Shown piece by piece: positions 56,401 through 64,000 of a DNA stretch of 64,000 bases. Source of the DNA: Littorina saxatilis (Eukaryota; Mollusca; Gastropoda; Littorinimorpha; Littorinidae); contig NC_090253.1 of NCBI RefSeq assembly GCF_037325665.1, forward strand, positions 43,311,732 to 43,375,731. Reading direction: 5' to 3'. The position numbers and the translations under genes were made by a program. Under the pieces are notes generated by a model. That model was not told the origin of the DNA and ran no database searches. It saw nothing but the letters and a program-made list of their open reading frames with translations. Positions within the stretch are counted from its first letter, which is position 1. Every line of letters starts with the position of its first letter.

Positions 56401-57312
56401 ATGTACACTATTCTGTCTTACTAGGCTGTCAATAAAAACTTGTTCATGGAAAGGGTTCTGCAGCGCACTACACCTGAAAAAAGCGGGTCACTGAGCGCAT
56501 TAAATTTGCATTATCATGTGTACCGTTAGTACTGAATTGCAGACTCTAATCGCCTTCTGGTGCTAGCACCATGCATTATATATCCAGTTTTATTTGGGAA
56601 TGACAACAAAAAGGAGACTAAAACTGTAAACACCTATTCAGATGTGACAGGGTAAGTTTACTATCTGAATAATATGCACACAGTATCGCTGAGCCATGCA
56701 TCATTGCATGTGTAATGTGTAGCACCAAATGCATAATTTACTTCTTCAAAGTCTCCATGATCCTCCGGATGCGGTAACGATGGTGGGCAATGTCTGCAAC
56801 ACATTTCTTTTGTGCAGCCGTCATCTGTTCAAGAAGCTTGGTGTAATTTTTGTGTCCTTCCTGAAATTAAAACAACAGTTACAGTTCAATTGTCATGCAG
56901 TCAGACTGACTGTGATGGTACGTCATGAACATGGTGAAATCACAGGCACAGGCCAAGAACAAAAGTTTTTTTTGAAAAATGTCAACTCTGGTGTGAGCCT
57001 AAGATTGAAGCAAACCCAAAACTATATATAATATATATATATATATATTTTTTTTTTGTTGGGGGGGGGGCAAAATAAAAATGCCTCTATAACGTCTTCA
57101 ACACGGGTATCTTCTGTTTATAGCCATGATATGCAAACAGTAATAGAGAGCAGAACGAATAATCTCCAGTGTAAAGGATGACAGAAGCCTTGACTCCTTG
57201 AGAAGGGAAAAAGACATCATGATCATGATCAGTCACACACCTCTAGCTGAACATATTCTTTCTCCAGATCTTCCCAGTCCTCAAGGCAGGTTGCGAACTC
57301 GTTGTCCGCCAT
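45285..57312 (-). CDS. TMEM120: TMEM120 transmembrane protein, exons 1-9 (right, inverted copy)
   Basis: Exons on the minus strand: 57312-57241, 56860-56742, 56269-56153, 54002-53943, 52303-52208, 48644-48555, 47485-47420, 46900-46839 and 45377-45285. Lengths equal the left copy exactly (72, 119, 117, 60, 96, 90, 66, 62 and 93 bp) and all keep GT-AG. Differences I found in exons are silent (two in exon 2, one each in exons 7 and 8). The encoded 258 residues therefore look the same: an N-terminal charged helix region and four membrane segments. Exons after 9 are again missing, with the DIRS element starting about 230 bp beyond. The intact frame and silent-only changes argue for a functional allele rather than a decayed duplicate. 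Confidence 0.92.
45554..46227. mobile_element. piggyBac-like element, 674 bp, right arm only
   Basis: Bounded by TTAA (45550-45553 and 46228-46231). Ends are CCACTTGATTGCC and, inverted, CCCTTTCGCTGCC, close to the classic piggyBac terminus pattern CCCTTT..CTGCC. It holds a short transposase-like start (atggctgacggtgacagtcg) with an acidic [10 protein letters not shown] segment, and no catalytic domain. The left arm lacks it. Confidence 0.7.
47100..47385 (-). mobile_element. tRNA-headed SINE, partial, TMEM120 intron 7 right copy
   Basis: Same family as 26468-28798. The minus-strand head is gcaagggcctagtggataag with B-box gggttcgattcac, followed by a body with gacctgctagtgcc. It lacks the (GAA)n end. 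Not present at this position in the left arm. Confidence 0.7.
48959..49782 (+). mobile_element. Family B element rich in TCAAGGTCA, right-arm copy 1
   Basis: AACAAGAAGGGCAAAGCCC start and GCATGTGAGTCAAAAA end. Inserted into a T/A run of TMEM120 intron 5. The left arm at about 33375-33385 is uninterrupted. Confidence 0.75.
50110..51848. mobile_element. 1.74-kb TIR element of unknown family, right arm only
   Basis: Ends GAGTTGTTCTT...TACTGGT and the reverse complement (about 24 bp, three mismatches), inserted in an (AT)n stretch. The left arm has the empty site at about 33050-33062. Frames at 50287-50634 (plus) and 51339-51821 (minus) show no transposase or other domain I can name. Confidence 0.65.
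51885..52190 (+). mobile_element. tRNA-headed SINE shared by both arms (right copy)
   Basis: Head GCCCGGTAGCTCAGTTGG, B-box GGTTCGAATCC, and a tail of the aagtaatgaaaatgaaaa type. Orthologous in position to 32720-33022. Confidence 0.85.
52389..53212 (-). mobile_element. 5'-truncated CR1/L2-type LINE, right arm only
   Basis: The minus-strand frame includes [34 protein letters not shown] and [13 protein letters not shown], the usual C-terminal end of CR1/L2-clade reverse transcriptases. The 3' end is agcgctatataaatgctcat-like plus (ATT)n. It inserted into the 78-bp array upstream of exon 5, and the left arm is uninterrupted (cttgtgcacagg at 32278). RT catalytic motifs are absent. Confidence 0.85.
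54450..55621 (+). mobile_element. Family B element, right-arm copy 2, with nested SINE
   Basis: Same AACAAG-hairpin start and GCATGTGAGTCAAAAA end. Part of the (GGAC)n-side region is deleted relative to the copy at 48959-49782. The left arm has the empty site at about 31030-31050. Interrupted by 54649-55123. Confidence 0.75.
54649..55123 (-). mobile_element. 475-bp retroposon with 11-bp target duplication
   Basis: Flanked by aagtacaatgg (54638-54648 and 55124-55134). The family B copy at 48959-49782 shows the uninterrupted site. Its tail (read minus) ends ggctggacgttaagcaac plus a (CAAA)n-type run, shared with 7231-7548. Its head, ccgcagtggggcactgcgg, is palindromic and not obviously a tRNA. 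Confidence 0.85.
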
Positions 57313-57548
57313 TTTGTTTGAAAGTCCGACAGCGAATCCAGCCGCGTCTGTTTCAAACGTGTCACCCGAAGGCAGAAACTGTCAAAACAACAACAAAATT
57401 ATGTGTGTGACGGGTTAGCGGCTCTTCTGAGTTCTGTCCTTTCTTTCGGTCGAGCGTCAGTACAAGGGAGACTACTCTACTGCCACTGGTTTACGGTTTC
57501 CTGTCTTCCTGCTGCGTTTAGTTGTGCTAGCTGCCCGCCCTGGTTTGT

Positions 57549-57877
57549 GATGGGGTCTATGTCGACCAAAAGAGTGGGATTCCCTGTAGGTGGAGTTCCT
57601 GTAGGGGGGTTTCCTGTACACAGGGAATCCCACAGGGTCTAGTTCCAGTAGTATTTCGCTGATATTGCTGAAAATCACGTGATGCTTAGCGACATCGGTA
57701 GAATTTGATGGTTTTCGATCTTTAGTGATAATTCTTAGAAACTATTCGAGTATGGTTTGCAAGTCACGGTGTTATTGAAAAACTCTAACCTGTGGGATTC
57801 CCTGTATACAGGGAATCCCCCTACAGGAACTCCACCTACAGGGAATCCCACTCTTTTGGTCGACATAGATCCCATCA
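57549..57877. mobile_element. Fold-back element with arms of about 90 bp, right arm only
   Basis: 57549-57640 and 57790-57877 are inverted repeats (outer gatggggtctatgtcgacc). The arms contain repeated ggaattccct-like phrases around cctgtaggtggagttcctg. The left arm lacks it at about 25265. Confidence 0.7.
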
Positions 57878-58910
57878 GCCATACTGAAGTTATGCTGGCT
57901 TTAGGGAATATCAGTTTCTGGAAGCTCAGGAGTGTTGCAGAATAATTACTCATCGGCTTTTGTTGGCATCACTGCGTCATAATTCTTTCTGCGCAGATCC
58001 CAGCTGTTTCTGAATCACTGCCAAATTATTAGCTTAGTTTTTCTGCTGATTTGTTGTTGCCGTTCTGCGATTTTGTCGTTGTTGTCCGCGGTTGTTGTTG
58101 TTTCTGGTTTTGGTTGTTTGTTGCTGTCGTTCTTCTTGGGTGTTTTTCTTTACTAGTAACTACTTCTTCTTTGTTTACATTCACTGTCAATATTTGAGTG
58201 CAGCCGGTATGTACATGTGCTGGTGTTTTAGCCAACAGAAGCACTGCCACAGGGGAGCAATTATACTATCCACACAATCCTCCGCGTTGAGAATACCGTA
58301 TCTTTTATTTCTCACCAAATATTTGTCCAGGCTTTTGCAAGGGATAAGAGCACCCTTCCACTTAAACGCATACCAACAATCTGCAGCTTATAATTAATGC
58401 TCGCTGGACACTCAGGGTGGGAATTGTGTCAATAGTTAATTTCGTAATTCAGTGACACCTATATAATTATGTTGATTATGTTAACCAGCAAAACTGATTA
58501 TTTTTTTTTTCACTGACACAAAAATCTCGGCCACGTGCACACTGCACACGGAAAGTGCGGCCAGGCTGCTGCTGAATGGTAGGCTATACGTATGTGTTAA
58601 ACAGGAGGAGGAAGCTCTTTTAGTATCCACAGCCGGTGCCGTTGTCACGATTTCATCTTTCGCCTGTGTACATATTTCCCCCTCGATATATACTCAAGAC
58701 CGAAATGTTGTTTCCTGGTAAAATTAAGAAGTGAAATTATTCATGGACGAAAAGCATGTCAGTTTCTTGCATGTGAAGAAAATTGGTGGTGAAATGTAAT
58801 AGATTTCACCCCAAAAATCGATTTATTCGAAAACGTGCACCGAGTGGTTACGTCCCTTGAGTAAGAAGGGAAACATTTTAGGATGAATCAAATTTCTAAG
58901 TTAAATTAAA

Positions 58911-59780
58911 AACAAGTCGCGTGAGGCGAAATTATAACATTTAGTCAAGCTGTCGAACTAACAGAATGAAACTGAACTCACTGCATTTTTACAGCAAGAG
59001 TGTATACTCGTAGCATCGTCAGTCCACCGCTCGACGCACAGGCAGTGAAATGACAAGAAGAGCGGGGTAGTAGTTGCGCTGAGAAGGATAGCACGAGGCT
59101 TTTCTTTATCTCTATTCTTTTTAACTTTCTGAGCGTGTTTTTAATCCAAACATATCACATCTATATGTTTTTGGAATCAGGAACCCACAAGGAATAAGAT
59201 TAAATTGTTTTTAAATCGATTTCGGAAATTTTATTTTAATAATAATTTTTATATTTTTAATTTTCAGAGCTTGTTTTTAATCCGAATATAACATATTTAT
59301 ATGTTTTTGGAATCAGAAAAGGATGGAGAATAAGATAAACGTAAATTTGGATCGTTTTATAAAAAAAAAATTTTTTTACAATTTTCATTTTTAATGACCA
59401 AAGTCATCAATTAATTTTTAAGCCACCAAGCTGAAATGCAATACCGAAGTCCGGGCTTCGTCGAAGATTACTTGACCACAATTTCAACCAATTTGGTTGA
59501 AAAATGAGGGCGTGACAGTGCCGCCTCAACTTTCACGAAAAGCCGGATATGACGTCATCAAAGACATTTATCCAAAAAATGAAAAAAACGTTCGGGGATT
59601 TCATACCCAGGAACTCTCATGTCAAATTTCATAAAGATCGGTCCAGTAGTTTAGTCTGAATCGCTCTACACACACTGACACACACACAGACACACAGACA
59701 CACGCACATACACCACGACCCTCGTTTCGATTCCCTCTCGATGTTAAAATATTTAGTCAAAACTTGACTAAATATAAAAA
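58911..59780 (+). mobile_element. Family A Helentron-like element, copy 4
   Basis: AACAAGTCGCGTGAGGCGAA start and aacttgactaaatataaaaa end. It lies between TMEM120 and the PIPOX terminal exon of the right side. Confidence 0.7.
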
Positions 59781-59817
59781 GGATGCCAAGATCTTTTAAG
59801 TTCACGAGGCAACAAAC

Positions 59818-60049
59818 CTCCTCCTCCTCCTCCTCCTCCTCCTCCTCATCATCATCATCATCATTATCATCATCATCATCATCGTCGTCGTCGTGGTTGT
59901 CGTCATCATCATCATCATCATCATCATTATCATCATCTTCATCATCACCACCACTGACCACCACCACCACCACCACCGCAATCTTCATAACGTCGTCGTC
60001 GTCTCGACCGTGGTCTCAAAAAAATTCTTCTCAAAGTACTACTTTCATT

Positions 60050-60134
<85 letters not shown>

Positions 60135-60243
60135 TCGGTGTGTGTGTGTGTGCGTGCGTGCGTGCGTACGTCAGTGCGTCGGCGTGTGTGTGTGCGTGCG
60201 TCGGTGTGTGTGTGTGCGTACGTGTGTGTCAGTGTGTGTGTGC
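59818..60243. repeat. (TCC)n/(ATC)n/(ACC)n and (GT)n/(GTGC)n microsatellites
   Basis: Trinucleotide tracts at 59818-59990, then GT/GTGC repeats at 60054-60241 that abut the 3' splice site of the PIPOX exon, replacing a normal pyrimidine tract. Confidence 0.95.
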
Positions 60244-60245
60244 AG

Positions 60246-60373
60246 GACATGGCTTCAAGCTGGCACTAGCCGTGGGGAAGGCAGTGACAGAGATGGTGTT
60301 GAACAAACCTCTCTCCTACAACATTGCTCACTTTGCAGTGTCACGATTCACACACACTCCCAGCCACCTGTGA
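60246..60373 (+). CDS. PIPOX: Terminal exon of PIPOX (right side)
   Basis: An AG acceptor is followed by [31 protein letters not shown] and the C-terminus SHL*. Vertebrate PIPOX ends with the same block (GHGFKLAPVVGK ... ISRF ... AHL), and SHL is a valid type-1 peroxisomal targeting signal. Exons 1-7 are not present between TMEM120 (57312) and here. The acceptor is preceded by a long GT repeat rather than a pyrimidine tract. Orientation away from TMEM120 mirrors the left side. It could be the end of an allele with an internal deletion, a paralogue, or a sequence joined by misassembly. Confidence 0.85.
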
Positions 60374-60579
60374 TAGATCTATGCGCTGCTCAATGACTAC
60401 AGTGCCAAACCAACAGCGGTTAACGATGTGCGATACATATACATGCGCCGCCTGGTGGTGGTGACCTTACGAGCACTTTCTTAATGCTGGTGTGACGAAG
60501 TCGCCGAGACAAAACTAGTTCTTGAAGTTTGTTTCTACTTCCTTGGGAGATACGCAGCAGAAATGGCAGTTTTGTTTAA

Positions 60580-61641
60580 AGGCACAGTAAGCCTCCCGTA
60601 AACCATCACAGAGCTCCTCGAGCGTCTACATACAGTATAAGCATACTTCCATTTGAACGCTCACCGAACGGGAACATCCTGGCTGCTTTCTGTCGAGCGT
60701 GAGAAATTTTCAAAGAATTTATTTTCGTGGACTTGCTCCTCTACAACAATGGCGCCTCGTTTTGGTGCTGGACGGCTGTTATGAATATTCAATACCGGAA
60801 ATCACGCCCGGATAGTAAGCCTCCCGTAAACCATCACAGATACTGTCAGGCTTTTACACACAGTACAAACACCCTTCCATTTGAACGCTCACCAAACGGG
60901 AACATCCTAGGTGCCTGTGACACGGAAAGAGCGAGCAATTTTTAAAGAATTAATTTTGCAGATTGTCTCGAACACTTTTTGGACCCATCCTGAACTCAGG
61001 TCAAACATGAGTTACTTCCCTTCGGGTCTCATTCTATCGATGTAAACTGGCGATAGTCGTGGATCGATGATTATCAAAATGTTTTTGGACCGTGGTGCGT
61101 TTTTGCGCTATAGACCTAACTTTTAAAACTCTAAATAATAAATTGACAGCTTGTTACACAAACATTCTTTAATCATAAAAGAATTCTTTTTTCATCAAGA
61201 CAAGATCAGTACAATTCGAAGTTGTGAAAGTTTGAAAAAAGAAAAGCCCGGAAGCAGGGTCACGCAAGGGTCGTAGCAGACGACGGTTTATGCATATCGC
61301 CGTTCCTCTCAACAGTCAAAAGCCATCGCTAGAGTTCTTGTGAACCACAGCCGTTTGTTTCGTGCATAAAAACGTGCTATTGTAAATAAGCTCACATCGA
61401 GTCGCATTCAAATGACTAACTGACGACTACATTGTGAAAAAGGGAAACTGGATCACACGGGTTCACGATGGCTCAGGGGTAAGATAAACCACGCAAAAAT
61501 AAATTCTTTGAAAATTGTTCGCTCTTTACGGAGGGCACCTAGGATGTTTTCAATCGGTGAGTGTTTAAATGAAAGGGTGTTTGTACTGTGTGTAAAAGCC
61601 TGACAGTATCTGTGATGGTTTACGGGAGGCTTACTGTGCCT
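60580..61641. mobile_element. TTAA fold-back element (AGGCACAGTAAGCC ends) running to gap 2
   Basis: The left end is TTAA (60576-60579) then AGGCACAGTAAGCCTCCC. The right end is the inverse, ...GGCTTACTGTGCCT then TT at the gap edge. Terminal inverted arms are about 150 bp, and a third direct copy of the arm lies at about 60811-60960. The first nine bases, AGGCACAGT, equal those of the family D MITE at 34249. Confidence 0.75.
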
Positions 61642-61643
61642 TT

Positions 61644-61843
61644 NNNNNNNNNNNNNNNNNNNNNNNNNNNNNNNNNNNNNNNNNNNNNNNNNNNNNNNNN
61701 NNNNNNNNNNNNNNNNNNNNNNNNNNNNNNNNNNNNNNNNNNNNNNNNNNNNNNNNNNNNNNNNNNNNNNNNNNNNNNNNNNNNNNNNNNNNNNNNNNNN
61801 NNNNNNNNNNNNNNNNNNNNNNNNNNNNNNNNNNNNNNNNNNN
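61644..61843. other. Assembly gap 2 (200 N)
   Basis: Exactly 200 N, the same size as gap 1. It begins two bases after the inverted repeat end of the TTAA element. Confidence 0.99.
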
Positions 61844-64000
61844 GGGGGAGAAATACTCCATTTGAGTCCAGACTACAATTTTCAAACGTGCTTCAAATTA
61901 GGTTTGTGTTGCTAATGTTGGCGTTTGTAACCACTGGGTTACTATTTTGGTCATCAGATTACTATTCTTTTACTTCAGACCATTTCTCTTGTCAAGTGTT
62001 GGGGGTAAACAGGTTACAAACAGGTTACAAACAAGAGCATGCAATTTGATAACTTCAAAAGGTTGTAGTTCTGTCAACATTTTGAACACGAAATTATGAT
62101 TCAACATGAAAGCTCTTTTTTACTCTTAATATATGTGACCCTCCACCACGAAATGTGTCGCATGTCACCTCGCACGGTTCTGCGCTAGGCTATAAGTCCG
62201 GGGAGTGTCTGGTAACAGTGTGAGGGTCACCTTAGTCACAGGCTTATAACTCAAACAGTTTTCGCTCTTTTCTAAAACGGTTTTCACCACTGGATAGAGC
62301 ATAAAACATTCTTTAGGACAATGTAAAAATATGAACATCATGCAAAGGTGACATGCGACTCATTCCGTGGTGGAGGGTCACATATATAAGCGATGTGCAA
62401 AACTAATGAACCCTTCACCTCTTTAGTCAAAATGAATCGCATACTTACTTTCTGTGTGCATTAGTCTTTAGATGTTGTCGATGTTTTCATGTGAAGGTAT
62501 AGTAGAAAATACATTGTTCATGTAAAAATGTAGTTATTTGTGTGCCATTTTGTGAGGGAAAACAAATGGGAGGAAAATTGGTAAAGGAAAGCATTGTTGA
62601 ATATTTTTGTACAGCTCTAATTTTCATGGATGGAAACTATGTATAGAGTGTGTTTATTAATTACGTAAAATTCGTTGTTACATGTAGTATAAGTGTGTGG
62701 TATTGTTGACTCCGTAGCTGATGCTGATTTTCTATATATATATATGTAAAATGTAATTAAGTAGAAATTAGTTACTGTACATGTACTATTTAAACAGTGA
62801 AAAGTAATCCTGACTTAACATGACGATCCTTCAGAGACCTAATGGTAGCTGCTTTGCGTTCTGTAACGCTGAAAGGCATTAGCTGCCTAATATGTATTAA
62901 GTAGAAATTAGTGAGTGCACATGTATGTTTTATAAAGGAGAAAAAGTATAATCCCAACTACATAACTGTGACAACCTTACATCGACCTAATTGTAACTGC
63001 TGTGCATTAACATCAGAAAGGTTTGCCCGATACTTGTTAATACTAACAATAATGAACTGAGCATCTGATAAGAAGCAATCCTATCACATGTACTTCAACA
63101 TGTGTTTACACAGAAAAGGAAAGAGGGATGTAATATACGAAGAGAAAAAGAGACATGAAAAATGGAAAGAAAGATAGTAATCTTGAGGATGATTATTATT
63201 TCTGGGAGGAGGATCGGGGAACAAAGTGAAGTAGAACATGGAGTAAATAAGGAAAGAAATAATCCAATTCAAAGTGGATCAATCTGATCGATGAATTGCA
63301 AAATTAACTGTGTAGGGGTGTGGAAGAGTTGTCGTCACCTGAGGCTGAGGCAGGCTAATAATGGCGGCAGTGAATCAACCAGCTCCAGGTGTATGCCTTC
63401 AGGGGGGAAAAAAACCTATGAGAATAAAATTGAGCGGAGACTGCATAAAGGACAATGAAAGACTCGCCCAGTTGTATGGCCATGTAATCGGAAAAGCGTA
63501 GACAGCTGATTTTCTTCCCGCGCCAAGTTGGCTGCTGTCTTCCATCGTTGGTGGTTGGAGCTTTTACTCGGGGTTGCTCCCTCCCCAAGAATAGCTGCCT
63601 TACTGGGCTGACGAGTCCACTCTGCCCGGACTTGCCCAGTGTTCTCAGTATGTTACCTTATTGTTTTTGGTAGGGGACTGCTGAAGTCATTGAGTACGGG
63701 AAATAGAAGATGAAGGGTTTAGTCATTAGCATCAAAACAAGAGAACATGAACATTCTGTGCATGTGTATTCAATGTGATTTGTGGGGGAAAAATTGTTGG
63801 CTCAAGAAGAGATTCTTTCTGAAAATGTGTGTTATTGCGAATTTGTTCAGTGTCATGAAAATCAGATAAAACTTTTATTGTGTATGTGGGAGTTCCTATT
63901 TTGTTTCATTTGTTGTTTTTTGTTTGTTTTTAATTCTCTTAACAAGGGGACCAACAGGCTATTGTCTGATGCTCAATGCAGATGATTTGAAGACTTGTTG
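61844..64000. other. Third contig piece, no recognised gene
   Basis: AT-rich sequence with no credible exon. Apart from the MITE at 62131-62388 I see no repeat family shared with the rest of the window. It could be a 3' UTR or intergenic sequence. Confidence 0.4.
62131..62388. mobile_element. 258-bp MITE with long TIRs
   Basis: Ends TATGTGACCCTCCACCACG and the complement cgtggtggagggtcacata, extending inward to cgcatgtcacct/aggtgacatgcg, giving arms of about 40 bp. Non-coding. Confidence 0.8.

Larger units (their letters stand above)
45247..58050. repeat. Right arm of the large inverted duplication
   Basis: Reverse complement of about 25084-40528. Homology begins at gacaaggttaacgggtcaag (partner of the last 30 bases before gap 1) and fades after ttagcttagtttttctgc (about 58045). 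Beyond that no match to the left side was found by eye. Confidence 0.92.

Noticed and set aside
45285-57312. Right TMEM120 copy as a decayed pseudogene
   Set aside because: All nine exon lengths, splice sites and frames are preserved, with only silent differences found. Truncation is at the contig edge or DIRS insertion, as in the left copy.
59783-60396. Poly-Ser, poly-Asp and Cys-Val frames
   Set aside because: Translations of trinucleotide and GT repeats. Only 60246-60373 has homology to a protein.

Overview
This is a eukaryotic, repeat-dense genomic window, most likely from a marine caenogastropod mollusc (Littorina-like). The phylum call rests on two host genes with GT-AG introns and animal-type proteins. 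The narrower guess rests on my memory of abundant periwinkle repeats (AACAAGTCGCGTAAGGCGAA and GCTTCGCCGGG families) and is an inference. No bacterial-style genes, operons or CRISPR arrays are present. Two runs of exactly 200 N (40529-40728 and 61644-61843) are scaffold gaps, so the window holds pieces of three contigs.

Layout. Positions 1-8600 are repeats: a SINE-tail tandem array, Helentron-like elements, SINEs, microsatellites, and one fragment resembling the N-terminal domain of ZSWIM/FAR1-type proteins. Positions 8629-17199 (minus) hold exons 1-6 of a peroxisomal sarcosine/pipecolate oxidase (PIPOX). Positions 17.2-25.5 kb are intergenic, with a tandem pair of a 1.1-kb repeat. Positions 25492-40490 (plus) hold exons 1-9 of TMEM120, head-to-head with PIPOX. 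After gap 1 come a DIRS-type retroelement fossil (40729 to about 45.0 kb, minus) and then a second, inverted copy of TMEM120 exons 9-1 (45285-57312, minus). A lone last exon of PIPOX (60246-60373, plus) ends in SHL, a peroxisomal targeting signal. A TTAA-flanked fold-back element runs into gap 2, and the last 2.1 kb hold one MITE and no recognisable gene.

The dominant structure is therefore a 15.4-kb arm (about 25.08-40.53 kb) and a 12.8-kb arm (about 45.25-58.05 kb) that are reverse complements of one another. Both stop at the same point inside TMEM120, and both lack the gene's last exons. The exon differences I checked by eye are silent, while introns differ by many whole-element insertions. 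I think this is best explained by two alleles (haplotigs) scaffolded face to face across the 200-N gap. A real palindromic duplication is the alternative.

Because the two arms sample the same locus, each works as an empty-site control for the other. This exposes a set of recently mobile families: piggyBac-like TTAA elements, tRNA SINEs with clean target duplications, a repeat loaded with nuclear-receptor half-sites, a 1.74-kb TIR element, a 2.8-kb TIR element with 13 copies of GTAACTGACGTGG-type motifs, and a 5'-truncated LINE. A 78-bp tandem array across the intron 4/exon 5 boundary of TMEM120 makes five copies of the 3' splice site in one arm.
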